Shown piece after piece: positions 34,364 through 42,542 of a stretch of DNA of 58,554 nucleotides. How positions within the stretch are numbered: the first letter of the stretch is position 1; the number at the start of each line of letters is the position of its first letter. Below the pieces are notes generated by a model. The model was not told the origin of the DNA, searched no databases, and saw only the letters and a program-made list of their open reading frames with translations. The translations under genes were made by a program, and so were the position numbers. Origin of the DNA: an uncultured Collinsella sp. Lineage in GTDB: Bacteria > Actinomycetota > Coriobacteriia > Coriobacteriales > Coriobacteriaceae. Location of the stretch: positions 1 to 58,554 of the forward strand of contig UQMO01000004.1 of NCBI GenBank assembly GCA_900542125.1. Direction: 5' to 3'.

Positions 34364-37081
34364 TCAGTTGTTATTGCCACCATCGAGCAATGCCTCAAAA
34401 TCCTTCGCCGGCATGGGGCGGTAGTAGAGGAAGCCCTGAGCGTAGCGGGCGCCCATTTGTCGTAGCATGTTCGCCTGTTCATTTGTCTCGACGCCTTCGA
34501 CCTCGACGGGCAGATGGAGCGACTGCGCCATTTCGAGCATCGATGAAATGATTTGCGTGCTGCGGCCTTGATCGCGATCGGTGGGTACAAAGGCGCGGTC
34601 GAGCTTGATGACGTCGACGTTGACGTTCTTGAGCATCGCGAGCGTGGACTGACCGGTGCCAAAATCGTCCATATAGGTCGAGAAGCCGCGGGTGTGCAGG
34701 TCGGCCGTCAGTTTGTCCACGGCCTCGGACTCTCCCGTATAAGCCGTCTCGGTGATCTCGATACGCATGAGCTCGGGCGGTAGGTTGTATTGGGCGGCGA
34801 GCGCCCCCATATGCTCGGCAACGTCGCAGGCAAGGATATCCACGCGCGACACATTAAGCGAAACCGGAACCACACGAAGCCCTCGATCGATGCGCTCGCG
34901 CAGCCACGAGGCGACACCCTGCCAAATGTACTTGTCGAGCGTCACCACAAAGCCGCTTTCCTCGAGTGCGGGGATAAACGTTGCGGGCGAAATGAGAGAG
35001 CCGTCCTTGTCAATCCAGCGGGTGAGTGCTTCGGCGCCAATAATCTCACCGGTTTCCATATCGACCTGGGGCTGCAAGTGGTAGGTAATACGACCATCTG
35101 AGAGCGCGTACTGGAATTCGGTCAGCGTGCGGTGGAACGCGACTTCGCGCTCGTACTCCGCGGGGCAGAAAATGGCAATGCGCTCCTTAAAGTCGTTTTT
35201 TGCGCGCCGATTGGTAAACATGGCCTTCGCCTGCGCATCGATGGTGATCTCCTCATTGGAGTCGATGGGGTAAACGCCCATGGACGGCCAAAAACCTACG
35301 CCGTCGTTGTGCTTGGCTACAGCCTCGCGCACGCGCGCATAGACACGGTGAACGAAATCGTGCTCAAAGGGTATGAGCAGACAAAAGTCGTCTTGTCCCC
35401 AGTATCCCGCGACACCCATGTTGGCGTTCTCGATATCCTTGAGCGCCGTGCCCACATCGGCAAGCATACGGTCGCCTTCGGCCTGTCCATACCATTCGTT
35501 AAATAGGCGCATGTGGCCCATGTCGACGGTGGCGATACACCAAGCGCCGTCGCGCCTTGCCTTGATGAAGGCATTGGCACGGCGCATAAACTCGCTGGGG
35601 CGGTAGAGGCCTGTGAGCATGTCGAGGTGCTCGGCGACGGCGCCTTTGCGTTCCATCTCGGGTATGGGCAGACTGTCGTTGGGAACAAGTCCGCCGGCCG
35701 TGCGAAGGCGACGATCGAGTTCGCCCAAAACAGTCGATGCTTGGGAGTCCAGGCGTTCGTAAAAGGTCGGGACGACAAGACAGACGGGAGCAATGGTGTC
35801 GCCTGCGATTTGCACAGGAGCGAAAACGGCCTCTTTAAGGTGGCGGGTCAGTTGCTCGAATGCCTCGTGGTCCAGGTCATTGCTGAGCACGACGAACTGG
35901 ACGCTACGTGAACGGTAGACCCTGCTCCTGCCGCGGGTGATCGACAGCATGCGGCCTGCGTATTCGGCGAGCATGTTGTCGACAGCCTCGGCTCCGTAGA
36001 GCTCGTTGAGCTTTGTCGTGCCACGAACGCGCACCGCTATAAGGCCCGTCTCGCAACGGTCGCAACGACAGGCGTCGATGGCATTGACCAACATGCGCTG
36101 GGTGCCGAGGCCTGTCGCGGCGTCGACGGTTTCGGCAAGTGAGTGGTTGACGAGCTCGCCGACATAGAGCGAGGGGACATTTTCGTCGCCGTCGATGCGA
36201 AACCCGCGAGCACGGCAGAGGACGTAGTCGCCGACGGCATTGCGCACACGATACTGCATGACGCGACGGTGCTTGGTGCCGTTATAGACCTGGTCGATGT
36301 CGTTGATGTAGGCCTCAAGGTCATCGGGATGCACGCGCGTTTTCCAGTAATCGCGACAGTTGTCTATGTGCTCCGAGGGAAGGCCAAGATCGCGCAAGGC
36401 GCCTTGCGACCAAAGGGTGCGATGTTTGTCCAAGTTCTCGATAAAGAAATAGCGGCCCTCGTTGAGCATCGAAAAGGCGTCGAAAATACGGTCGCTTATT
36501 TCGAAGTCGTCGGCGTGGACTTGCGTGATATTGCGTCGATCAAGGTGCATGGCATGACGTAGCTTGTAGTCGTACATGCGATGGTCGGCATTGAGCGTCA
36601 TGCGATTGGGGGCTTCGCCCAGGGCGGGGTCGGCATACGACACTCCATAGCTAAACGAGCGGGGCATCTCGGAATCGTTGTTTTTGAGTAGGACCGTTCG
36701 GCAGTGTTCCAGACGTTCGGCGAGGTCGTCCTCGGTCGCAATCGTAGATAGGATGGCAAACTCGTCGCCGCCTATGCGAAACGCCGCTTCGTCCACTTTC
36801 ATATACAGCTTGAGATAGAGGCTTACCTGCAAAATATAGCGGTTGCCCTCGTCATGGCCAAAGACGTCGTTGCAGTGCTTGAGATTGTCGATATCGATGT
36901 ACGCCATGGTAACGGGGGCGTCCTGCTCCCAGAGCTCCTCGAGGGAACGGGCAAAGCCGCCGCGGTTGCCAAGTCCAGTAAGCTGGTCGGTAAAGGCGGT
37001 CCTAATCAGATCATCCTGGCGCTCGAGAAGGTCGCGGACGGTCTTTTCGAGCGTTTCGGTGTAATTGCTGACAGTATCCAT
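34364..37081 (-). CDS. GGDEF-PAS-GGDEF-like-GGDEF-like-EAL cyclic-di-GMP protein
   Basis: A 905-residue cytoplasmic protein. Order: intact GGDEF (GGDEF at 104-108), PAS-like (YFFIENLDKHRTLWS, RVHPDDLEAY), a degenerate GGDEF-like region, a third GGDEF-like domain with GQDDF (near 560) in place of GGDEF, and a C-terminal EAL domain. The EAL catalytic set looks complete: EALTRW, LNVSR, EITETAY, DDFGTG, IKLDRAF, EGVET, QGFLYYRP. So both synthesis and phosphodiesterase activity are possible, with the GQDDF domain a candidate GTP sensor, as known for some degenerate GGDEF domains. The first three domains match the downstream 509-residue protein, showing a duplication. Confidence 0.92.
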   Translation of the reverse strand: MDTVSNYTETLEKTVRDLLERQDDLIRTAFTDQLTGLGNRGGFARSLEELWEQDAPVTMAYIDIDNLKHCNDVFGHDEGNRYILQVSLYLKLYMKVDEAAFRIGGDEFAILSTIATEDDLAERLEHCRTVLLKNNDSEMPRSFSYGVSYADPALGEAPNRMTLNADHRMYDYKLRHAMHLDRRNITQVHADDFEISDRIFDAFSMLNEGRYFFIENLDKHRTLWSQGALRDLGLPSEHIDNCRDYWKTRVHPDDLEAYINDIDQVYNGTKHRRVMQYRVRNAVGDYVLCRARGFRIDGDENVPSLYVGELVNHSLAETVDAATGLGTQRMLVNAIDACRCDRCETGLIAVRVRGTTKLNELYGAEAVDNMLAEYAGRMLSITRGRSRVYRSRSVQFVVLSNDLDHEAFEQLTRHLKEAVFAPVQIAGDTIAPVCLVVPTFYERLDSQASTVLGELDRRLRTAGGLVPNDSLPIPEMERKGAVAEHLDMLTGLYRPSEFMRRANAFIKARRDGAWCIATVDMGHMRLFNEWYGQAEGDRMLADVGTALKDIENANMGVAGYWGQDDFCLLIPFEHDFVHRVYARVREAVAKHNDGVGFWPSMGVYPIDSNEEITIDAQAKAMFTNRRAKNDFKERIAIFCPAEYEREVAFHRTLTEFQYALSDGRITYHLQPQVDMETGEIIGAEALTRWIDKDGSLISPATFIPALEESGFVVTLDKYIWQGVASWLRERIDRGLRVVPVSLNVSRVDILACDVAEHMGALAAQYNLPPELMRIEITETAYTGESEAVDKLTADLHTRGFSTYMDDFGTGQSTLAMLKNVNVDVIKLDRAFVPTDRDQGRSTQIISSMLEMAQSLHLPVEVEGVETNEQANMLRQMGARYAQGFLYYRPMPAKDFEALLDGGNNN

Positions 37082-37404
37082 GTCGTAAGCGGCTTTCTGA
37101 GGTCGGGCGGATTGCGTCGGGCGAGCTCGTTGTGCACACGCGTTGTTGTTTGGCGCTTTGCGTGTATCCAGGCCCCCGCCTTGCTGCGTTGTTGGGTTAC
37201 TTTGCCGGCTAATGTTCGCTGTTGATAACTGCTGAGTAGTATAAACAACAGTGCAGAATTATATATAGGTGCACATGCTGTGGGCGGCTATTATTCGACA
37301 GGCGGTAGCGCGACGACGCGATGTTCGATAAAAATGCGACTGGGACGATATATGTTGACGGGTATACTTGTCCCGGTTTAAAACGCAGGAACGGAGATGG
37401 TCGC
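37082..37404. other. 323-bp divergent intergenic region
   Basis: Between the GGDEF-EAL gene (minus) and the patatin gene (plus). It is AT-richer in the middle (TTATATATAGG). A TATACT -10-like hexamer lies at about 37364-37369 on the plus strand. I see no convincing ORF with a ribosome site and no recognisable riboswitch. Confidence 0.5.
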
Positions 37405-38274
37405 ATGGCACAACCGGATACGACGCACACGGTGGGGCTTGCGCTCGAGGGAGGCGGCTACCGCGGTATGTATACGGCGGGCGTGCTCGACGTTTGGATG
37501 GAGCACGGTTTGACCTGCGACCATATGGTGGGTGTCTCGGCGGGCGCGGCGTTTGGCTACAACTTTAAATCGCGCCAGATCGGGCGCGCCATTCGCTACA
37601 ACAAGGCCTATTGTGCCGACAAGCGCTATGCGAGCGTGACCAGCTGGTTGCGAACCGGTGACATGTTCAATGCCGATTTTGCCTATCACGAGGTGCCCAT
37701 TGAGCGCGATCCCATCGACTTGGAGGCGTATCGCGCCTGTCCCATGCGATTTACGTGCGTGTGTACCGATATCGAGACGGGCAAGGCCGTCTACCACGAC
37801 CTGCCCTATGGCGATGAGAGGGATATCGAGTGGATTCGGGCGTCATCGGCGATTCCCGTGGCGACGCGTCCCGTTGCTATTGACGGGCATAAGTATCTGG
37901 ATGGTGGCGTGGCTGATTCTATCCCCAGCGCATGGCTGTTTGCGCAGGGGTATGACCGCAATATCGTGGTGCTCACGCAGCCGGCGGGCTTTGTGAAGCA
38001 GCCCAACAGTGTGATGTCCATGCTGCGGCGTGTGTTCCGTCACTATCCGGAGTTTGTCGCAGCGCTTGAGCATCGGCATGAGGTCTACAATGCCACGCTC
38101 GATGACCTGGCACGTCGCGAGGCTGCCGGCGAGGTCTTTGTGGTGCGGCCGAGCGAATCGGTGAAGGTGCCGTCGCTGTGCCGCGAACCGGATGAGCTCG
38201 AGCGCATCTACCAGGTCGGCCGCCACGATGCGGAGGCGACTTTGCCGGCGTTGGAAGCGTATCTGGCGGGGTAA
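37405..38274 (+). CDS. Patatin-like phospholipase
   Basis: A 289-residue RssA/YlbK-like serine hydrolase. The oxyanion-hole motif is LALEGGGYRGMYTAG, the nucleophile elbow is GVSAGAAFG, and the catalytic Asp lies in DGGVADSIP, so the Ser-Asp dyad is complete. The middle carries the family FTCVCTDIETGKAVYHD segment. I chose the ATG at MAQPDTTHTVGLAL, eight bases after GGAG; the frame extends 28 codons upstream without a site. No signal peptide is visible, so a cytoplasmic lipase acting on membrane lipids is likely. Confidence 0.9.
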   Translation: MAQPDTTHTVGLALEGGGYRGMYTAGVLDVWMEHGLTCDHMVGVSAGAAFGYNFKSRQIGRAIRYNKAYCADKRYASVTSWLRTGDMFNADFAYHEVPIERDPIDLEAYRACPMRFTCVCTDIETGKAVYHDLPYGDERDIEWIRASSAIPVATRPVAIDGHKYLDGGVADSIPSAWLFAQGYDRNIVVLTQPAGFVKQPNSVMSMLRRVFRHYPEFVAALEHRHEVYNATLDDLARREAAGEVFVVRPSESVKVPSLCREPDELERIYQVGRHDAEATLPALEAYLAG

Positions 38275-38284
38275 GGTTCGCATA

Positions 38285-38332
38285 CGGAAAGCGCATCCCG
38301 GAATGGACGTTCGAACCGGGATGCGCTTTCCG
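38285..38332. terminator. Hairpin between patatin and thiE
   Basis: A perfect 17-bp stem (38285-38301 and 38316-38332) with a 14-nt loop, between convergent genes. It can end transcription from both sides. Confidence 0.75.
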
Positions 38333-38369
38333 CTATTGAAGATATGAGGTTGCGAATCAGCTGCTCGGC

Positions 38370-39065
38370 CTATGCCTGCTGCCAGGTGTCGACAAGTTCC
38401 TTGGCTGCGGCGTGGGGGTCGTCGGCACTGCAGACGGCGCTCACCACAAAGAAGCCGTCGACGCCGGTTGCCTTAAGCTGCGGCAAGTCGGCCGTCTTAA
38501 CGCCGCCGCCCACCACGATGGGCACGGGGCTTGCCATGTGGAGTGCGGCCAGGTCCTCAAAGCTCTTGGTGATGATAGAGCCATCGGCTGCGCGTCCGCA
38601 GTCGCGCTTGGTCTCGGTCTCGTGGAGCGGGCCGATGCCCAGGTAGTCGACCAGGCTCATGTCGGCGGTCTTGACGTACTCGAGCATCTCCTCGCAGCGG
38701 GCCGAAAGGCCCACAATGGCATCGGGGCCCAGCAGCTTGCGGCAGACCTCGACGGGAATGTCGCTCTGACCCACGTGCACGCCGTCGACGGCAATGCCCT
38801 GCTCGCGCGCGGCAAGCACACAATCCAGACGGTCGTCGATCAGCAGGGCGACCTGACCGGTCTTGCCGGCCTGTGCGATTGCCTGCGCGGCATCGCCCGT
38901 CAGAGCGATGATCTCGCGGGCGCTTGCCACCTTGGAGCGCACCTGGATGCAGGTAAAGCCGGCGTCGAGTGCCTGGGCCACCACATCGCCCACGGGGCGC
39001 CCGAGGGTGTTTTCGGGGCCGAGTACCAGATAGGCGGAGATATCAAGGTTGTCGCGGATGCTCAT
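38370..39065 (-). CDS. thiE: Thiamine-phosphate synthase
   Basis: A 231-residue TIM-barrel enzyme joining the pyrimidine (HMP-PP) and thiazole phosphates to thiamine phosphate. Motifs: TCIQVRSK, VALLIDDRLDCVLAAREQGIAVDGVHVGQSD, VGLSARC, DYLGIGPLHETETKRDC and VPIVVGGGVK. The GIGP(L)-x-x-T(x)TK phosphate loop is standard. Last gene of the TPP-controlled operon; its start overlaps the preceding gene by four bases. Confidence 0.95.
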   Translation of the reverse strand: MSIRDNLDISAYLVLGPENTLGRPVGDVVAQALDAGFTCIQVRSKVASAREIIALTGDAAQAIAQAGKTGQVALLIDDRLDCVLAAREQGIAVDGVHVGQSDIPVEVCRKLLGPDAIVGLSARCEEMLEYVKTADMSLVDYLGIGPLHETETKRDCGRAADGSIITKSFEDLAALHMASPVPIVVGGGVKTADLPQLKATGVDGFFVVSAVCSADDPHAAAKELVDTWQQA

Positions 39066-39403
39066 CGTGCTTCCTCCTGCTTTTTGATCTGCGCTTCCAT
39101 GCGCTCGAGTTTGCCGGTCATGGTGTCGGTAAATCCGGGTCGAATATCTGCCTTGAGCACGACTTCGGTCCGGATGCCCTTGCTCGCCAGCACAAAGGTT
39201 GCGTCGCGCACGACCTGCATGACCTCGTCCCAGTCGCCCTCGATCTCGGTGAACATCGAGCTGGTGCGGTTGGGAAGGCCACTCTCGCGAATGACGCGCA
39301 CGACCTCGGCGACCTCGGCGGACAGCTCATCGCCGGTGCCGCACGGGGAGATGGCCACGGCGACGAGTGTGTTCATGCCGGCATTGGTTGCGGGCTCGGA
39401 CAT
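39062..39403 (-). CDS. Thiamine-binding (MTH1187/YkoF, PF01910-type) protein
   Basis: A 113-residue protein with the LVAVAISPCGTGDELSAEVAEVVRVIRESG lead and SSMFTEIEGDWDEVMQVVRDA block of the MTH1187/YqgV family, which binds thiamine or its pyrimidine in known cases. Here it lies between thiM and thiE inside a TPP-riboswitch operon, which strongly supports a vitamin B1 role such as substrate carriage. The exact ligand is inferred. Its stop overlaps thiE by four bases; it starts three bases after the thiM stop. Confidence 0.88.
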   Translation of the reverse strand: MSEPATNAGMNTLVAVAISPCGTGDELSAEVAEVVRVIRESGLPNRTSSMFTEIEGDWDEVMQVVRDATFVLASKGIRTEVVLKADIRPGFTDTMTGKLERMEAQIKKQEEAR

Positions 39404-39406
39404 GGC

Positions 39407-40246
39407 CTATGCCTCCTCGAGCTCGAGTCGGTTATCGGCGATGTCTTGGGCGGTTGCGCGGTAGAGCTCGTCGATAAAGGCGACCTTAAAGCTTGCCGGG
39501 GCGTCGGCGACAGCGGCGGCACGCGTGCCGGCCACGTTGTAGACGGCGGTGCCGCAGACGGCTGCCGTAAACGGGTCGGCGGCGCAGGCGTACACGGCCA
39601 GCACGCCGCCCTGCGAGCAGCCGCAGCCGGTGATCTTGGACATGAGCGGGCTGCCGCCGTGAGACTTGGCCACCGTCGTGCCGTCGGTGATCAGGTCGAC
39701 TTCGCCCGAGACCACAACGGCGCCACCGGTGTGGCGAGCGAGCGCCACGGCGGCACCACGGGCGGCGTCGACCGTGTCGGTGGTATCGACACCGCGCACG
39801 CGGCTCAGATCGGCCGCCTCGCCCTCAAGACCCCACAGGCCGGCGAGCGCGATAATCTCGGAGGCGTTGCCGCGCACGATGGCGGGCTTGTACTGCTTGA
39901 GCTCGTTGACCAGCTGGGTGCGCAGGCTACCGATACCCAGGCCCACCGGATCGAGCACCCAGGGCTTACCGGCGTCGTGTGCCGCCTTGGCCGCGCGGGG
40001 AATCGTTTGCTCGTAAATGGGGAAGAGCGTGCCCATGTTGAGATAGATGGCGCCGCCGCCGGCAACGAGTGCCTCGCCCTCGTCGGGCAGATAGACCATG
40101 GCGGCCGATCCGCCCACGGCGAGCTGCGCGTTGGCGACAAAGTCGATCGTCACCGTGTTGGTGATGGAACCGGCCATCGGATTGGTAGCGCGAATCTCCT
40201 CCACGGCCTTGACCATATGTTGCTTAAGCTGTTCCGAATCAATCAC
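39407..40246 (-). CDS. thiM: Hydroxyethylthiazole kinase
   Basis: A 279-residue kinase that phosphorylates the thiazole salvage precursor. It shows the family start GSITNTVTIDFVANAQLAVGGSAAMV, the PWVLDPVGLG strand, IVRGNASEI and the anion-hole ITGCGCSQGG. The start is GTG, eight bases after AAGGAGG; a frame extension upstream would run through the riboswitch. This is the first gene of the operon after the TPP riboswitch. No thiD is present in the window, so the pyrimidine branch must be supplied elsewhere or by salvage. Confidence 0.93.
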   Translation of the reverse strand: MIDSEQLKQHMVKAVEEIRATNPMAGSITNTVTIDFVANAQLAVGGSAAMVYLPDEGEALVAGGGAIYLNMGTLFPIYEQTIPRAAKAAHDAGKPWVLDPVGLGIGSLRTQLVNELKQYKPAIVRGNASEIIALAGLWGLEGEAADLSRVRGVDTTDTVDAARGAAVALARHTGGAVVVSGEVDLITDGTTVAKSHGGSPLMSKITGCGCSQGGVLAVYACAADPFTAAVCGTAVYNVAGTRAAAVADAPASFKVAFIDELYRATAQDIADNRLELEEA

Positions 40247-40271
40247 TGCACATGCCTCCTTGGCATAGAAA

Positions 40272-40299
40272 AGGGGCGCTGTGCATAGACAGCGCCCCT
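40272..40299 (-). terminator. Riboswitch-controlled terminator before thiM
   Basis: An 11-bp perfect stem (AGGGGCGCTGT / ACAGCGCCCCT) with loop GCATAG, followed in the minus direction by TTTT. It sits between the TPP aptamer and the thiM ribosome site, indicating transcription attenuation. Confidence 0.85.
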
Positions 40300-40310
40300 G
40301 TAAAGGCGGC

Positions 40311-40400
40311 ATGCTCCCTACGCCAGCATTAACTGACAGGTTCAAAGGATTGGGCCCATTGCCCTCTCAGCCTTGTGGTTTGCACCGCCGGCACTCCCGC
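40311..40400 (-). promoter_or_regulatory. TPP riboswitch (THI element)
   Basis: On the minus strand the THI-box landmarks appear in order: GGGAGTGCCGGCG, GGCTGAGAGGGC, TTTGAACCTGTCAG, TTAATGCTGGCGTAGGGAGC. The CTGAGA and GAACCTG cores that contact thiamine pyrophosphate are exact. It lies upstream of thiM and directly ahead of a terminator, so high TPP should stop transcription. Confidence 0.95.
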
Positions 40401-40429
40401 ATCGAATCTGTTGTTCCCTATACTAGCGC

Positions 40430-40531
40430 ACCTGCCAAAAAGGGACAGGTTTATTTTGGCAGGTAACAACTGGGACTTTGCGTTTTCCCAGATGAAACCT
40501 GCCGAAATAAACCTGTCCCTTTTTGGCAGGT
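40430..40531. repeat. REPIN-like pair of GGGACAG hairpins in inverted orientation
   Basis: Hairpin 1 (40430-40464: arms ACCTGCCAAAA/TTTTGGCAGGT, loop AGGGACAGGTTTA) and hairpin 2 (40497-40531, one wobble) are reverse complements of each other, separated by a small CTGGGA...TCCCAG stem. The whole element can fold as one long hairpin. It sits between the thi riboswitch and the HAD gene; a TACAAT -10-like box follows. Confidence 0.85.
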
Positions 40532-40571
40532 CGGTACAATAGATGGGATTAAGAATGACCGAGGGGACCTT

Positions 40572-41480
40572 ATGATCAAACTTGTGCTGACCGATATGGA
40601 CGATACACTGATTCCAGCCGGGCATGACGGCGCCAGCGACTACGCCATTGAGGGTATTCATGCCATGCAGGCGGCGGGTTTGCACTTTGGGCCGGTTTCG
40701 GGTCGTCAGCCGTCCGCGATGGGCTGGATGTTCCGCAATCGCTCCGAGTGCTTCTCGACCGGTGCGTTTTGCAACGGCCAGGTGATGTTTGTCGATGGCG
40801 AAGTAGTCGCTTCGCGCGCAATCGATAACGATGTCCTTATGCGCTTAGCCGATTATTTTGAACAGGAGACCGACGATACGTATTTGAAGGTCTACCGTCT
40901 GGGTGATGACTTTTGGAATAACGATGCCTATTGCGTGACAAGCGATCCCGAGCGTGTGCGTCGCGCCATGAAGTCAGGCGGCAACGCGTGGCTCAAGGGC
41001 GAAGAGGCTCCCTGTCGTCCTGTCGTTGACGATGCCCCGGTATACAAGGCGAATATCTGGAGTGCCCGTTCGCGCGAGGAGCTCGCCGAGCTGCGCGAGC
41101 GTGTTGCCGCTGAGGTGCCGGAGCTCTCACTCGTGTTTCCCAACAACCGCGTGCGCCTGTTCGACGTTCTTCCGACCGGCTGGGACAAGGGCTGCGCTGC
41201 GCTGGAGCTGGCGCGCGCTTTGGGCCTGACGCCCGACGAGGTGGCCGTATTCGGCGATTCCGATAACGATTTGCCCATGATCGATGCCGTTCCCAATTCC
41301 GTTGCAGTCGCCAATGCCAACGAGGCCGTCACGGCTGCCGCGCGCTGGCATATCGGCGCTGCGGCAGATGATGCGGTTGCCAGGGCTCTGCATCAGATTG
41401 CCGCCTGCGCCGCGACGGGGGAGATGCCGTCGTTTATGCGTCAGATGGACGCGACGGGTTTCGACGTCACGAACGTCTAG
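40572..41480 (+). CDS. Cof-type HAD-IIB phosphatase
   Basis: A 302-residue HAD hydrolase. Motif I is VLTDMDDTLI (catalytic Asp pair), motif II Ser lies in GPVSGRQPS, the motif III Lys in GWDKGCAALELARALG, and motif IV is GDSDNDLPMID. The cap inserted between motifs II and III makes it type IIB (Cof). Such enzymes dephosphorylate sugar phosphates, FMN or pyridoxal phosphate; the substrate cannot be called. ATG follows GAGGGGACCTT. It runs with the LysR gene 10 bp later. Confidence 0.9.
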   Translation: MIKLVLTDMDDTLIPAGHDGASDYAIEGIHAMQAAGLHFGPVSGRQPSAMGWMFRNRSECFSTGAFCNGQVMFVDGEVVASRAIDNDVLMRLADYFEQETDDTYLKVYRLGDDFWNNDAYCVTSDPERVRRAMKSGGNAWLKGEEAPCRPVVDDAPVYKANIWSARSREELAELRERVAAEVPELSLVFPNNRVRLFDVLPTGWDKGCAALELARALGLTPDEVAVFGDSDNDLPMIDAVPNSVAVANANEAVTAAARWHIGAAADDAVARALHQIAACAATGEMPSFMRQMDATGFDVTNV

Positions 41481-41490
41481 GGAGAAAGCC

Positions 41491-42387
41491 ATGAAGCTCC
41501 AGCAGCTCAGATATGTCGTCAAAGTTGCCGAATGCGGCAGCATCACCGAGGCCTCGCGCCGGCTCTTTGTGTCGCAGCCTTCGATTACCGCGTCAATTCG
41601 CGATCTCGAAAACGAGATGGGTGTACACATCTTTGAGCGCACCAACAAGGGCGTCATTGTGTCCGAGGAAGGCGAGACCTTCTTGGGCTACGCGCGCCAG
41701 GTGCTCGACCAGGCCGACCTGCTCGAGGGCAAGTACAAAGGCACGTCCGAGCAGGTGCCGCACTTTAGTGTGAGCTGCCAGCATTATTCCTTTGCCGTTA
41801 ATGCATTTGTCGATGTGATCCGCGAGTTCGATGCCGCGCGCTACGACTTTACCCTGCGCGAGGAGCAGACCCACGAGATTATCGAGGACGTCGCGCATAT
41901 GAAAAGCGAGCTCGGCATCCTGTATCTGTCGGAGCACAATCGCGAGGTCATCGAGCGCATGCTGGCGGCCAACGAGCTCGTATTCGAAGGACTCTTCTGC
42001 GCTACGCCGCATGTCTTTGTGTGCTCCGACCATCCGCTGGCGGGTCGCTCGAGTGTGACGCTCGAGGACTTGGAAGACTACCCGTTCCTGTCCTATGAGC
42101 AGGGTAGCTACAACTCGTTTTACTATTCCGAGGAGCTGACCTCGACCTTTGAGCGCCGCAAGAATATCCGCGTGCGCGACCGTGCGACGCTGTTCAACCT
42201 GGCCATGGGCCTCAACGGCTACACGGTCTGCTCGGGCGTGATTAGCCACGAGCTCAACGGTCCCGGTATTATCTCCATCCCGCTCGATGTGGACGAATAC
42301 ATGGAGATTGGCATCATCACGCGCAAGAACACGACACTTACGCGCTACGGTCGGGCCTATATCGACGCGATTCGTCAGCATATCTAG
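41491..42387 (+). CDS. LysR-family regulator next to a MetE-like gene
   Basis: A 298-residue LysR protein. HTH at about 1-60 (MKLQQLRYVVKVAECGSITEASRRLFVSQPSITASIRDLENEMGVHIFE), then a CysB/CbL-like effector domain (FVDVIREFDAARYDFTLREEQTHEIIEDV). ATG lies ten bases after the HAD stop, with GGGAGAAAGCC as ribosome site; the frame extends into the HAD gene without meaning. Its position just upstream of a methionine-synthase-like gene, with a perfect LysR-like inverted repeat between them, suggests control of sulfur amino acid metabolism (inference). Confidence 0.9.
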   Translation: MKLQQLRYVVKVAECGSITEASRRLFVSQPSITASIRDLENEMGVHIFERTNKGVIVSEEGETFLGYARQVLDQADLLEGKYKGTSEQVPHFSVSCQHYSFAVNAFVDVIREFDAARYDFTLREEQTHEIIEDVAHMKSELGILYLSEHNREVIERMLAANELVFEGLFCATPHVFVCSDHPLAGRSSVTLEDLEDYPFLSYEQGSYNSFYYSEELTSTFERRKNIRVRDRATLFNLAMGLNGYTVCSGVISHELNGPGIISIPLDVDEYMEIGIITRKNTTLTRYGRAYIDAIRQHI

Positions 42388-42434
42388 GGTGCTGTGCTCC
42401 GCACGGTTCAAGTCTCTTTATGGCAATCCAGACT

Positions 42435-42455
42435 GATATAGGAAGCATCTATATC
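42435..42455 (+). promoter_or_regulatory. Candidate LysR box before the MetE-like gene
   Basis: GATATAG-N7-CTATATC, a perfect inverted repeat matching the T-N11-A shape of LysR sites, 88 bp before the MetE-like start. A second palindrome, ATGAGCGCTCAT (42490-42501), lies closer to the gene. Confidence 0.55.
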
Positions 42456-42542
42456 AAACTGTTATAAACGTATATTTTACGATGGTCATATGAGCGCTCA
42501 TACTCTGTCCCAGTAAAGCAACCAATGCAAAGGGAGATATCT

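Noticed and set aside
37082..37404. Cyclic-di-GMP riboswitch upstream of the GGDEF-EAL gene
   Set aside because: No GEMM-type conserved blocks found on either strand.
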